Part shown: one piece after another, positions 7,951 to 16,030 of the stretch | How positions within the stretch are numbered: the first letter of the stretch is position 1 | Layout of the letters: each line of letters opens with the position of its first letter | Assembly: GCF_031456835.1 (NCBI RefSeq) | Contig: NZ_JAVDVK010000001.1 | Location: 2,976,001 to 3,040,000 of the forward strand | Length of the DNA stretch: 64,000 bases | From: Leifsonia shinshuensis | GTDB lineage: Bacteria; Actinomycetota; Actinomycetes; Actinomycetales; Microbacteriaceae | Direction of reading: 5' to 3' | Translations under genes and position numbers: made by a program | Notes under the pieces: generated by a model | What the model was told of the DNA's origin: nothing | Seen by the model: the letters and a program-made list of their open reading frames with translations, nothing else | Databases searched by the model: none

Positions 7951-9342
7951 ATGCCGGAGTTCACCACCCATCAGGTCCACGCGGGAGAGTCCCGTGACGC
8001 CGCTCACGGCGCCCGCGTGACGCCGATCTACCTGACCGCCGGGTTCGAGTTCGACAGCTTCGCCCAGGCCGAGGGGCGCTTCGGCGGCGACGAAGCCGGC
8101 TACACGTACAGCCGCTCGGGCAACCCGACGACCGCCGCCCTCGAGCGCCGGGTCGCCGGGCTGGAGCGCGGCCGCGAGGCGATCGCGGTCGGCAGCGGCC
8201 AGGCGGCGCTGACCGTCGCCCTGCTCGGTCTCGTGCAGGCCGGTGACCACATCCTCTCGGCGCAAAGCATCTACTCCGGCACCCGCGGCCTCTTCGAGAA
8301 CGGCCTCAAGCGCCTCGGCATCGAGATCGAATTCGTCGACGACCCGACGGACCTCGACGAGTGGCGCCGGCGCGTCCGCCCCAACACCCGGGTGCTGTTC
8401 GGCGAGTCCATCGCCAACCCCGGCACTGAGATCCTCGACGTCGCGGGCGTCGCGACCGTCGCGCACGAGAACGGGCTCCCGCTCGTCGTCGACAACACGC
8501 TTGCCACGCCCTACCTGCTGCGCCCGGGCGACTTCGGCGCCGACATCGTCGTGCACTCGGCCAGCAAGTACCTCGGCGGCCACGGTTCGACGCTCGGCGG
8601 CATCGTCGTCGACCAGGGCGGCTACGACTGGGCCGCGTCGCCGTTCCGTCACCTGACCGGACCGGACGAGTGGCTGGATGGACGCAGCTACGTCGACGTG
8701 CACGGCGACGGCGCGTACGCCGCGTTCGCGCGCTCGGTCGTCGCCTCCCTCTTCGGTCCCGTGCTGTCGCCGATGAACGCGTTCCTCATCCAGCAGGGCA
8801 TCGAGACCCTCTCGCTGCGCGTGCAGCGGCAGTCGGACACCGCCCTGGCGGTCGCCCGCTGGCTGGAGGCGCAGCCCGAGGTCGTCCGCGTCGACTACGC
8901 GGGGCTCGCATCGCACCGGGCGTACGGCCTCGCGCAGCGGTACCTCCCGCGCGGGCAGGGCGCCGTGCTCGGCTTCGCGCTGGCCGGCGGCGCGGCAGCG
9001 GCCGAGCGGTTCTACGACGCGGTCGAACTGTTCAGCCGGATGACCCACATCGGCGACGTGCGGTCGCTCATCCTGCACCCCGCATCCACCACCCACGGTC
9101 ACCTCGCCGCGGACGTGCGCGAGGAGCTCGGGATCGGCGGCGGCCTGCTGCGGCTGTCCATCGGGCTGGAGGATGCGGACGACCTGATCGAGGACCTGGC
9201 GCGCGGGCTCGCGGCGGTGGCGGCGGGCGCGGCGGCGTCGGAGGGCGCGGCGGTCTCGGCGAGTTCGGCGGGGGATTCGGCGGACGCCCTCCCGGCCCAT
9301 GCATTCGCGACGGACGCGGCGGTCCCCGCCGCAGGACGGTAG
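7951..9342 (+). CDS. metY: O-acetylhomoserine sulfhydrylase (MetY-like, Cys/Met metabolism PLP enzyme)
   Basis: PLP enzymes of this family condense O-acetylhomoserine with sulfide or thiols to give homocysteine or methionine. Visible hallmarks are the N-terminal THQVHAGE, YTYSRSGNPT, the phosphate-contact region AIAVGSGQAALT and the PLP lysine in HSASKYLGGHG (Lys about 206). The C-terminal SRMTHIGDVRSLILHPASTTH is typical of MetY rather than MetB or MetC. The last 40 or so residues are a low-complexity Ala/Ser tail absent from usual family members, which end near position 425. The ATG gives MPEFTTHQ, preceded by TAGGGGG directly at the start. A flavin-dependent monooxygenase gene follows six bases later, suggesting organosulfur scavenging. 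Confidence 0.9.
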   Translation: MPEFTTHQVHAGESRDAAHGARVTPIYLTAGFEFDSFAQAEGRFGGDEAGYTYSRSGNPTTAALERRVAGLERGREAIAVGSGQAALTVALLGLVQAGDHILSAQSIYSGTRGLFENGLKRLGIEIEFVDDPTDLDEWRRRVRPNTRVLFGESIANPGTEILDVAGVATVAHENGLPLVVDNTLATPYLLRPGDFGADIVVHSASKYLGGHGSTLGGIVVDQGGYDWAASPFRHLTGPDEWLDGRSYVDVHGDGAYAAFARSVVASLFGPVLSPMNAFLIQQGIETLSLRVQRQSDTALAVARWLEAQPEVVRVDYAGLASHRAYGLAQRYLPRGQGAVLGFALAGGAAAAERFYDAVELFSRMTHIGDVRSLILHPASTTHGHLAADVREELGIGGGLLRLSIGLEDADDLIEDLARGLAAVAAGAAASEGAAVSASSAGDSADALPAHAFATDAAVPAAGR

Positions 9343-9348
9343 GACCAC

Positions 9349-10668
9349 ATGGCACGCCTGCAGCACTTCGGCTGGTTCTTCAGCCGCGGCTTCGGCCCCC
9401 AGGGCTGGGGCCACCCCTACTGGGAGTGGGGCTACGACTGGACGCGCCCCGACCTGTACCAGCAGTCGGCACGTGAGCTGGAGCAGGCCGGGCTCGATCT
9501 GGTCATCATCGAGGACGCGCTCTCGCTCGGCTTCCCGGAGACCATCGACCTGCGCGTCCGCGAGGCGTACGGCGGCCCGAAGCACGACCCGCTCATCCTC
9601 TCGCCGTACCTCCTCGACGCCACGCGCCACCTCGGCGTCGCGCCGACGATCAACGCGGGCGCGTACCCGCCGTACGTGGCCGCGCGGCAGTTCGCGTCCC
9701 TCCACCACCTGAGCGATCACCGCTTGGGCGTCAACGTCGTGACGGATGTGGGCAGCGCGCGCCACCTCGGCCTGCCCCCGCTGTCGCACGACGCCGCCTA
9801 CGACCGCGCCGAGGAGTGGCTCACCGTCATCCGCCGGCTGTGGCACAGCTGGGACGACGGAGCCCTGGTGCACGATGCGGCGACGCGGCACTTCGCGGAC
9901 GGCTCGAAGATCCGCGGGTTCGAGCACGAGGGGGAGTACTTCCGTCTCGCCGGACCGCTGAACGCCGTGCCCTTCTCGCAGGGCGACCCTGCGATCGTCT
10001 CCCCGGGCGGCTCACCGCGCGGCATCGCGTTCGCCGGAACGCACTCCGACGTGCAGCTCGCGCTCGCCCCGCTCGACGCGCAGAGCATCCGCGACTACCG
10101 CGCGAAGGTGCGCGAGGCCGCCGTGGCCGCCGGACGCGACCCCGACTCCATCAAGGTGCTGTTCGTGTTCAAGCCGGAGGTCGTCCCGAGCGACGAGGAG
10201 GCGCGACGCGTCGTCGAGGCGTCGAAGCATCCCACCGACGAGGAGCTGTACCGCGCCCTGGCAGGCCAGTCGAGCGACCTCGAGACCGACCTCACCGTGC
10301 TCTCGCTGGACGAGCCGTTCGACGTCTCGGTCTTCGGCGACCACGTCTCGCAGGGCAGCATCAAGGGACTGTTCGGCAAGCAGGGCATCCGCGAGGGCGT
10401 CACGCTGCGCGAGCTGATCGCGCCGAAGGTCGTCAAGGGACGCATCGCCGACCGTCAGGGATTCGTGGGGACGGCCGAGCAGATCGCCGACTTCATCGAG
10501 GAGATCGGCGAGGAGGCCGACAACGACGGCTTCATCTTCTCGGGCGACCTGCACCCGGTGACGCTCCACCGCTACCTGGACGAGCTCGTCCCGGTGCTGC
10601 GCCGCCGCGGCATCCTGCGCACCGAGTACGGCAACGGCGGGATCCGGGCGAACCTGCGCGACTTCTGA
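9349..10668 (+). CDS. LLM-class flavin-dependent monooxygenase (NtaA/SnaA/DszA family)
   Basis: A long (439 aa) member of the bacterial luciferase-like superfamily related to nitrilotriacetate and dibenzothiophene-sulfone monooxygenases. Such enzymes use FMNH2 supplied by a separate reductase. Features include the N-terminal QHFGWFFSRGFGPQGWG, EDALSLGF, the active-site region APTINAGAYPPYVAARQFASL, HHLSDHRLGVNVVTD, the flavin-phosphate region AIVSPGGSPRGIAFAGTHSD, and a C-terminal GFVGTAEQIADFIEE. It starts after GTAGGACCAC, six bases past metY, so both should be co-transcribed. A link to C-S bond cleavage feeding sulfur to MetY is inference. No flavin reductase gene is in the window. Confidence 0.88.
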   Translation: MARLQHFGWFFSRGFGPQGWGHPYWEWGYDWTRPDLYQQSARELEQAGLDLVIIEDALSLGFPETIDLRVREAYGGPKHDPLILSPYLLDATRHLGVAPTINAGAYPPYVAARQFASLHHLSDHRLGVNVVTDVGSARHLGLPPLSHDAAYDRAEEWLTVIRRLWHSWDDGALVHDAATRHFADGSKIRGFEHEGEYFRLAGPLNAVPFSQGDPAIVSPGGSPRGIAFAGTHSDVQLALAPLDAQSIRDYRAKVREAAVAAGRDPDSIKVLFVFKPEVVPSDEEARRVVEASKHPTDEELYRALAGQSSDLETDLTVLSLDEPFDVSVFGDHVSQGSIKGLFGKQGIREGVTLRELIAPKVVKGRIADRQGFVGTAEQIADFIEEIGEEADNDGFIFSGDLHPVTLHRYLDELVPVLRRRGILRTEYGNGGIRANLRDF

Positions 10669-10718
10669 GGCGGGGGCCGGTCGGGGCTGGTCGGGGGTGG
10701 ACACGCCCGGCCGGCTAC

Positions 10719-10820
10719 CGTCGGAGAACGGGTCCCGAATCTCCGACGCAACGCTCTGCGGCGGGAGTTTCGCGCGGATTCCGGCCGGATCTCCGACGTA
10801 CGGCCGCGGATCTCCGACGG
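10719..10820 (+). repeat. dispersed palindromic repeat, copy A
   Basis: A block of about 102 bp built from three TCTCCGAC words and one inverted GTCGGAGA, containing GTCGGAGAACGGGTCCC and GGGAGTTTCGCG. It matches 30888-31000 in reverse complement over its length at roughly four bases in five. It fills the convergent gap between the monooxygenase and CGNR genes; the bases around it, up to 10847, show nothing else. Confidence 0.85.
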
Positions 10821-10847
10821 AAGGCGGCGGCGCCGCGGCGCCGCGCG

Positions 10848-11402
10848 CTACGCGTCGCGGTCCTGGCGGGCGCGGAACGCGATCATGTTCATGCGGTTGC
10901 CGCAGCGCACGCTGCAGAAGCGCTTGGAGCCGTTGCGGGAGAGGTCGAGCAGCAGGCCCGCGCAGTCGTCGGCCGCGCAGACGCGCAGGCGGCCGGTCTC
11001 GCCGGAGCGGATGACGTCGACCAGGGCGAGGGCGATCTCGACCCGGATGCGCTCCGCGAGCGGCGCGTCCTGGGCCGTCGCGTGCAGGTGCCAGTCGAAG
11101 CCGTCGTGGCGCATCAGGTAGGGGAGGGCGTGCGCCTCGGCGAGCATGGCGTTCACCTCGAGGGCCGCCGCGTCGCGGTCCAGCGACCAGGTGCGTCGCA
11201 GACGTTCGCGCGTCTCGTGCACGTCGGCGAGCTCCGCCTCGTCGCCGTCGATTCGTCCGGAGTAGCGGCTCTCGGTGAGCAGCGTCACCAGGTCGGCGGG
11301 GGTCGCGAGCTCGTCGGCGCCGCTGCGGGAGGCGTCCGGGGCGGTGTTGCAGAGCAGCACGGCGAACTCGAGCGCATCCACAGTGTCAGGGGCAAAATGC
11401 AA
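10848..11402 (-). CDS. CGNR zinc finger / ABATE-domain protein
   Basis: The N-terminal about 130 residues resemble the ABATE (DUF1470) domain. The C-terminus carries the CGNR zinc finger, CAADDCAGLLLDLS followed by FCSVRCGNRMN, with the four cysteines in place; it probably binds DNA. Such proteins are thought to be stress- or resistance-related regulators, without much direct evidence. The start is TTG, preceded by AAGGAG at five-base spacing. It is divergent from an EamA exporter 61 bases away, and may regulate it. Confidence 0.85.
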   Translation of the reverse strand: MHFAPDTVDALEFAVLLCNTAPDASRSGADELATPADLVTLLTESRYSGRIDGDEAELADVHETRERLRRTWSLDRDAAALEVNAMLAEAHALPYLMRHDGFDWHLHATAQDAPLAERIRVEIALALVDVIRSGETGRLRVCAADDCAGLLLDLSRNGSKRFCSVRCGNRMNMIAFRARQDRDA

Positions 11403-11449
11403 GTTGACTCCTTACTCGCGACGGGACTAGCGTCAGGACCATCATCCCT

Positions 11450-11455
11450 TACGAT
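11450..11455 (+). promoter_or_regulatory. -10 element of a leaderless promoter
   Basis: TACGAT lies eight bases before the GTG of the EamA gene; no ribosome binding site is seen. Confidence 0.45.
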
Positions 11456-11463
11456 CCTGACAG

Positions 11464-12474
11464 GTGAGTCTCATGCAGCACGGGCGCTCCACATCCTTCG
11501 GCCTCCTCGTCTCGGTGATCTCGGCCGCGACGTTCGGGATGTCGGGAGCGTTCATCAAACCGCTGCTGGAGAGCGGATGGTCGCCGGTCGCGGCGGTCAC
11601 GATGCGCGCCCTGATCGGCGGCGTCGTGCTGCTCCCGTTCGCGCTCGTCGCCGTCCGCGGGCGCTGGGCGGCGGTCTGGCGCGGGCGCTGGCGGCTGCTC
11701 GGGATGGCGCTGGTGGGCGTCGCCGGGACGCAGGTGCTCTACTTCGCGGCGATCCAGCGCATCCCCGTCAGCACCGGGATCCTGGTCGAGTACCTGGCGC
11801 CCGTGCTCCTGGTCGCGGTGGTCTGGGCGCGCACGAGGAAGGCGCCGCGGCTGGTGGTGCTGGCCGGTTCGGTGGTGGCCGTCGCCGGTCTCGTGCTCGT
11901 CGTGTCGCCCGGAGGTGCGGGCGCGATCGACCCGCTCGGCCTGCTGCTGGCGGTCGCCGCGATGGTCGGCTGTGCGGCGTTCTACGTGATCGCGGCGCGC
12001 CCGAGCGACGGGCTGCCGCCGGTCGCGCTGGCCTCCGGCGGCCTGCTGCTCGGGGCGGCGGCGCTCGCCGCGGTCGGCGCCACCGGGCTGCTGCCGGTGA
12101 CGGTGAGCTTCGCCGATGTGCCGCTGTTCGGGAACCCGACCGCCTGGTGGGTGCCGCTGCTGGTCGTCGGCGTGGTCGCGACCGCCATCGCGTACGCGGC
12201 CAGCATCACGGCGACGGAGATCCTCGGGTCGCGTCTCGCGTCCTTCACCGGGCTCCTCGAGGTCGTCGCCGCCACCCTCTACGCCTGGCTGCTGCTCGGC
12301 GAGCGGCTCAGCCTGACCCAGCTGTTCGGCGGGCTGCTCATCCTCGGGGGGATCGCGCTCGTCCGGGCCGACCGCGGCGACGAGGCCGCGCCGCGCCGGG
12401 TGAGCCGCCGGACGCGCGGCCGGGTGCCGACCTCTGCCGCCCCTTCGCAGGAGCCGACCGCTCCGCTAGGCTGA
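11464..12474 (+). CDS. EamA/DMT family transporter
   Basis: About ten hydrophobic segments in two repeated EamA halves, with an internal turn around residue 150. The first half has SAATFGMSGAFIKPLLESGWSP and the second ends SLTQLFGGLLILGGIALVRA, both standard for drug/metabolite exporters in the inner membrane. The substrate is not predictable. The C-terminal 30 residues are a basic, Pro/Ser-rich cytoplasmic tail. Start GTG has no ribosome binding site but a TACGAT -10 eight bases upstream. The methyltransferase gene follows 38 bases later on the same strand. Confidence 0.88.
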   Translation: MSLMQHGRSTSFGLLVSVISAATFGMSGAFIKPLLESGWSPVAAVTMRALIGGVVLLPFALVAVRGRWAAVWRGRWRLLGMALVGVAGTQVLYFAAIQRIPVSTGILVEYLAPVLLVAVVWARTRKAPRLVVLAGSVVAVAGLVLVVSPGGAGAIDPLGLLLAVAAMVGCAAFYVIAARPSDGLPPVALASGGLLLGAAALAAVGATGLLPVTVSFADVPLFGNPTAWWVPLLVVGVVATAIAYAASITATEILGSRLASFTGLLEVVAATLYAWLLLGERLSLTQLFGGLLILGGIALVRADRGDEAAPRRVSRRTRGRVPTSAAPSQEPTAPLG

Positions 12475-12512
12475 CAGGCTCGGCGCCGCCCGGGCGGAGG
12501 GACGGGACGGTC

Positions 12513-13343
12513 ATGTCCGAATTCACCGAGGCGAACCGCGCCAACTGGGACGAGCGCGCGGTGCTGCACGCCGACCGGGGGCCGCACGGCTACCGGGTGT
12601 CGCAGTACATCGAGGACCGCGAGGCGATCTCCGGGGTGGTGCGGTTCGACCTCCCGCGTCTCGGTCCGGTCGCGGGGCTGCGGACGGCCCATCTGCAGTG
12701 CCATATCGGCACGGACACGCTCTCGCTCGCCCGGCTCGGCGCACGCGTCACCGGGCTCGACTTCTCGGCGAACGCCATCGATGAGGCGCGGCGGCTGGTC
12801 ACCGACACGGGAGACGACGTCGACTTCGTCGTCGCGGACGTGTACGACGCGGCGTCGGTGCTGGAGCCTGGGACCTTCGACCTCGTCTACACCGGCGTCG
12901 GCGCGCTGTGCTGGCTGCCGAGCGTGGACCGCTGGGCGCGCGTGGTGGCCGACCTGCTCGCGCCAGGCGGGTCCCTCTTCATCCGCGAGGGGCATCCCAT
13001 CCTCTGGTCGATGGATGAGCGGCTCGACGACGATCTCCACCTCCGGTTCCCGTACTTCGAACGGGAGCAGCCGCTCGAGTGGGACGACGACTCCACCTAC
13101 GTGGAGACCACGCGCCCTCTCACGGCGACGCGGACGTACGAGTGGAACCACGGGCTCGGCGAGATCGTCACGGCGCTGATCGCCGCCGGGCTGCGCATCG
13201 ACCTGCTGGAGGAGCACGACAGCGTCCCGTGGGAGGCGCTCCCCGGGCAGATGGTGCAGCGCGAGGACGGCGAGTTCGCGCTCGCCGCGCTCAGCGGCGT
13301 GGCACCGCTCAGCTACACCGTGCGCGCGAGCCGGCCGGCCTGA
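12513..13343 (+). CDS. class I SAM-dependent methyltransferase
   Basis: The SAM-binding motif I region HLQCHIGTDTLSLARLGARVTGLDFS (shown in part: HLQCHIGTDTLSLAR, about 70) is the variant seen in small-molecule methyltransferases of the UbiE/type 11 class. It is followed by FVVADVYDA (motif II) and DLLAPGGSLFIREGHP (motif III). The N-terminus EANRANWDERA is typical of this group. At 276 aa the length is normal. The ATG has GGAGGGACGGG upstream. Substrate unknown; it may be co-transcribed with the EamA exporter. Confidence 0.87.
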   Translation: MSEFTEANRANWDERAVLHADRGPHGYRVSQYIEDREAISGVVRFDLPRLGPVAGLRTAHLQCHIGTDTLSLARLGARVTGLDFSANAIDEARRLVTDTGDDVDFVVADVYDAASVLEPGTFDLVYTGVGALCWLPSVDRWARVVADLLAPGGSLFIREGHPILWSMDERLDDDLHLRFPYFEREQPLEWDDDSTYVETTRPLTATRTYEWNHGLGEIVTALIAAGLRIDLLEEHDSVPWEALPGQMVQREDGEFALAALSGVAPLSYTVRASRPA

Positions 13344-13404
13344 GACCAGGGCTGCCTGAGACCAGGGCAGCCCGGGGCCAGGGCAGCCGGGGGCGAGGGC
13401 AGAC
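13342..13404 (+). repeat. short degenerate tandem repeat
   Basis: Four imperfect units built on CCAGGGCAGCC (first unit CCAGGGCTGCC) lie after the methyltransferase stop. The rest of this 108-base gap holds only a purine-rich stretch before the next start. Confidence 0.6.
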
Positions 13405-13451
13405 CGTCCCGACCCCTTGCCCCGCCCGGTCACGGCGGGGATGGTGGCGGT

Positions 13452-13724
13452 ATGGATGCAGGCATCAGCGACGAGAGTCAGCGGCGGCGCGACGACGGCT
13501 CGACGATGGACGAGCGACTGACCGGCGTGCGCGACCCCCGCGACCCGGACGGGCTGCTGACGGTGGAGGAGGACGCCCATCGGCCGGACCCCACCCGCTA
13601 CGGCGCCCCGGAGACCGACACGCTGGAGCGGGAGCGGGCGTACTTCGCGCGGCTCGGCGAGGACGGCACCGCGGCCGACCTGCCGGAGGTGCCCCCGCCG
13701 CACGGCGTGACCGGCCTCGGCTGA
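13452..13724 (+). CDS. small acidic hypothetical protein, 90 aa
   Basis: A 90-residue acidic, Arg/Asp/Pro-rich protein with no predicted membrane segment. It contains DPRDPDGLLTVEEDAHRPDPTRYGAPETDTLERERAYFARLGEDG-type composition (for example TDTLERERAYFARLGEDG), and looks largely disordered. I do not recognise a family. The frame is supported by codon bias and by strict use of GC at third positions. It precedes a DUF302-like gene by 42 bases. Confidence 0.55.
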   Translation: MDAGISDESQRRRDDGSTMDERLTGVRDPRDPDGLLTVEEDAHRPDPTRYGAPETDTLERERAYFARLGEDGTAADLPEVPPPHGVTGLG

Positions 13725-13766
13725 CCCCCGGCGGCGCGTCCGAGGCCGGCGAGGGAGAATGGCGGG

Positions 13767-14297
13767 ATGGCCCTCCCCGCGACCGAACGCATCATCCCCG
13801 TGACGGTGAACCGGATCGAGCTGGAGGTGGCGGTCGCCTTCGGGACGCTGCGCCGCGCCTTCGAGGCGGAGGTGCCGCCGCTCGACACGGCTCGGGTGCG
13901 CGAGCTCGTCTCCGAGGGCGCCGAGTGGCGCCGGCTGACGTCCGAGACCGCCGGGCCGGGCATCCACCGGTTCGTCCGGTTCTGGACCGAGCACCCGACG
14001 CCGGTGATGCGCGTGGGCGGGGCCGACATCCCGAGCGCCGTCTACCTGATCGGGGACTACGCGACCGCCGCCCGGATGTTCCGGCACGACCCGGCGACGC
14101 TGCTGTACACGCCGCTGCGCGTCGAGCTGCACGCCTCGCGCAGCGGGGGCACCGTGCTCAGCGTCGACCAGCCGAGCAGTGCGCTGGGCGGGTTCGGCAA
14201 CAACAAGGTCGCGCAGGCGGGCTTCGAGCTCGACCGGATGCTGGGCGACCTGCTGGAGGAGCTGGGCCTCCCGCGGCCCAGCATCCTGCGCCGCTGA
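13767..14297 (+). CDS. DUF302-like protein
   Basis: A 176-residue soluble protein. The pattern VYLIGDYATAARMF, then LLYTPLRVELHASRSGGTVLSVDQP, resembles the DUF302 fold, in which a helix pair and a beta-sheet bind a small ligand; the function is unknown in the family. The start is the ATG after GGCGGG; GAGAAT lies six bases before that spacer, so a leaderless start is also possible. No cysteines are present. Confidence 0.6.
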   Translation: MALPATERIIPVTVNRIELEVAVAFGTLRRAFEAEVPPLDTARVRELVSEGAEWRRLTSETAGPGIHRFVRFWTEHPTPVMRVGGADIPSAVYLIGDYATAARMFRHDPATLLYTPLRVELHASRSGGTVLSVDQPSSALGGFGNNKVAQAGFELDRMLGDLLEELGLPRPSILRR

Positions 14298-14340
14298 CTC
14301 AGGCCCTCCCGCCGGGGTGGGGAGTGTCGGACCGGCGGCG

Positions 14341-14346
14341 TACTGT
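14341..14346 (+). promoter_or_regulatory. -10 element of a leaderless promoter
   Basis: TACTGT is followed by seven bases and the ATG of the DUF3072 gene; no ribosome binding site is seen. Confidence 0.45.
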
Positions 14347-14353
14347 CTGCCGC

Positions 14354-14605
14354 ATGACCGACACCAGCGACACCACCAACGGACCCGACGAGGTGCTGGG
14401 GGCCCGTGACGACGACGCCAACCCGGCGAGCAAGGACCCGTCGGAGTGGGTCACCGGCGACGAGCCGATGACCGCCTCCCAGCGCAGCTACCTGGACACG
14501 CTCGCCCGCGAGGCCGGCGAGGAGATCCCCGCCGACCTGACCAAGGCCCAGGCGTCGACCGAGATCGACCGCCTGCAGCAGAAGACCGGGCGCGGCCAGA
14601 GCTAG
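14354..14605 (+). CDS. DUF3072 domain protein, 83 aa
   Basis: A small acidic protein. Its conserved core, DPSEWVTGDEPMTASQRSYL followed by EIPADLTKAQASTEIDRLQ, matches the DUF3072 family as I know it: a small helix-turn-helix-like unit often described next to SAP-like motifs. The first 30 residues are Asp/Asn/Thr-rich and probably disordered. The function is unknown. The leaderless-type promoter immediately upstream makes it an independent transcription unit ending in the hairpin at 14628-14660. Confidence 0.75.
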   Translation: MTDTSDTTNGPDEVLGARDDDANPASKDPSEWVTGDEPMTASQRSYLDTLAREAGEEIPADLTKAQASTEIDRLQQKTGRGQS

Positions 14606-14627
14606 CGGGCGAGCCCGGACCGACGGC

Positions 14628-14660
14628 CCGGCGTCCCGGGGATCAGCCCCGGGACGCCGG
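14628..14660. terminator. bidirectional hairpin at a convergent junction
   Basis: Perfect 14-bp arms (CCGGCGTCCCGGGG and complement) enclose a five-base loop that contains the stop codon region of the beta-glucosidase gene. It lies 22 bases after the DUF3072 stop. No T-run on either side. Confidence 0.6.
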
Positions 14661-16028
14661 AACCGCGTCGCGGAGGAAATCCGCCACCCACCGGGCGCTG
14701 CGCTTGGGGGTGCGCTTCTGCGTCCGGTAGTCGACGTGCACCAGGCCGAAGCGGCGCGAGTAGCCCCACGCCCACTCCCAGTTGTCCATCAGCGACCAGA
14801 TGAAGTAGCCGCGCAGCGGGAGTCCCTCGGCGACGGCATCCCGTGCCGCCTCGAAGTGGGCCTCGAGGTACTCGGTGCGTGCGCCGTCGTCGATCACGCC
14901 GTCCTCGTCCACCCGGTCGGGGTAGGCGGCGCCGTTCTCGGTGATGTAGAGCGGCAGCTCGGGGGCGAGCTCGTGCGCCTGCCGGAGCACGTCGACCATC
15001 CCGTCGGGGTGGATCTCCCAGCCCATCTCGGTGACCGGCGCTCCCGTGCGGACGAAGCGGACGTGCTCGCTGCCCGGGTAGGCGCTCGCCGGGGCGCCCG
15101 CGGCGGGGGTGGAGCCGGAGGCGACCGTGTGCCGGCTGTAGTAGTTGATGCCGAGGAAGTCGATCGGCGCCGAGATGCGGCGCAGGTCGTCGTCGGTGGC
15201 GTTCTCGGCGAACCAGGCCGTCTCGCCGAGGTCGTCGAGCACGTCGGCGGGGTAGGAGCCGCGCAGCACGGGGTCGAGGAACAGCCGGTTGCTGAGGCCG
15301 TCGATGCGGCGGGCGGCGTCCGCATCCCCGTCGGAGTCGCCTGCCGGCTGGACCGAGTAGAGGTTGAGCGTCGTGCCCACCCGCGCGGTCGAGCTGCTCG
15401 CGCGCAACGCCTCGAGCGCGTGCCCGTGACCGAGGAGGAGGTGGTGCGCCGCGTGCGACGCCGTCGAACCGAGGGTCCGGCCGGGGGCGTGGTGACCGCT
15501 CGCGTATCCGAGGAACGCCGAGCACCAGGGCTCGTTCAGCGTGATCCAGTCGGTGACCACGTCGCCGAGGCGGTCGGCCACCTGCGCGGCGTAGTCCGCG
15601 AAGCGCATCGCCGTGTCGCGCTGCAGCCAGCCGCCGCGGTCCTCCAGCGCCTGGGGCAGATCCCAGTGGTAGAGGGTCGCCCACGGCGTGATGCCCCGCT
15701 CGCGGAGCCCCTCGGCGAGGCGGCGGTAGAAGTCGATGCCCGCCTTCAGCGGCGCGCCGGTGCCGTCGGGCTGGATGCGCGGCCACGCGATCGAGAACCG
15801 GTACGCGTCGACGCCGAGGTCGGACATCAGCCGGACGTCCTCCGCCCAGCGGTGGTAGTGGTCGTCGGCGACGTCGCCGGTGCTGCCGTCGGCGATGGCG
15901 CCGGGGACGCGCGCGAACGTGTCCCAGATGCTCTCGCCGCGCCCGTCCTCGCGGGTGGCCCCCTCGATCTGATACGAGGCCGTCGCCGTCCCGACGACGA
16001 AGTCCTCGGGGAGGTCGCTTCTGCGCAT
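14643..16028 (-). CDS. GH1 beta-glucosidase
   Basis: Retaining family 1 glycosidase hydrolysing beta-glucosides. The catalytic acid/base is in TLNEPW (Glu about 165) and the nucleophile in YITENGAAY (Glu about 358). The N-terminal DFVVGTATASYQIEG and C-terminal GYFIWSLMDNWEWAWGYS are standard. At 461 aa it is full length with no signal peptide, so it is cytoplasmic and acts on imported glucosides. I chose the ATG with AAGGAG eight bases upstream over a GTG six bases earlier that lies too close to the same site. It is last in a tight operon with a tautomerase, aldo-keto reductase and VOC protein, divergent from a sugar ABC importer. Confidence 0.95.
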   Translation of the reverse strand: MRRSDLPEDFVVGTATASYQIEGATREDGRGESIWDTFARVPGAIADGSTGDVADDHYHRWAEDVRLMSDLGVDAYRFSIAWPRIQPDGTGAPLKAGIDFYRRLAEGLRERGITPWATLYHWDLPQALEDRGGWLQRDTAMRFADYAAQVADRLGDVVTDWITLNEPWCSAFLGYASGHHAPGRTLGSTASHAAHHLLLGHGHALEALRASSSTARVGTTLNLYSVQPAGDSDGDADAARRIDGLSNRLFLDPVLRGSYPADVLDDLGETAWFAENATDDDLRRISAPIDFLGINYYSRHTVASGSTPAAGAPASAYPGSEHVRFVRTGAPVTEMGWEIHPDGMVDVLRQAHELAPELPLYITENGAAYPDRVDEDGVIDDGARTEYLEAHFEAARDAVAEGLPLRGYFIWSLMDNWEWAWGYSRRFGLVHVDYRTQKRTPKRSARWVADFLRDAVPASRG

Positions 16029-16030
16029 GG

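Noticed and set aside
7813..9927. A 704-codon open frame on the minus strand opposite metY and the monooxygenase gene
   Set aside because: Composition is that of an antisense shadow (Arg/Val/Glu/Gly-rich, no motifs), while the plus-strand genes show clear families.
9816..13343. A very long open frame (1175 codons) on the plus strand
   Set aside because: It crosses several well-supported genes and the repeat in other frames; only its last part, from 12513, is a real gene (the methyltransferase). The rest is Arg/Pro/Ala-rich shadow translation typical of high-GC DNA.
13344..13451. Possible small RNA or attachment site in the tandem-repeat gap
   Set aside because: No stable hairpin with T-run, no promoter-like pair and no integrase or tRNA nearby.
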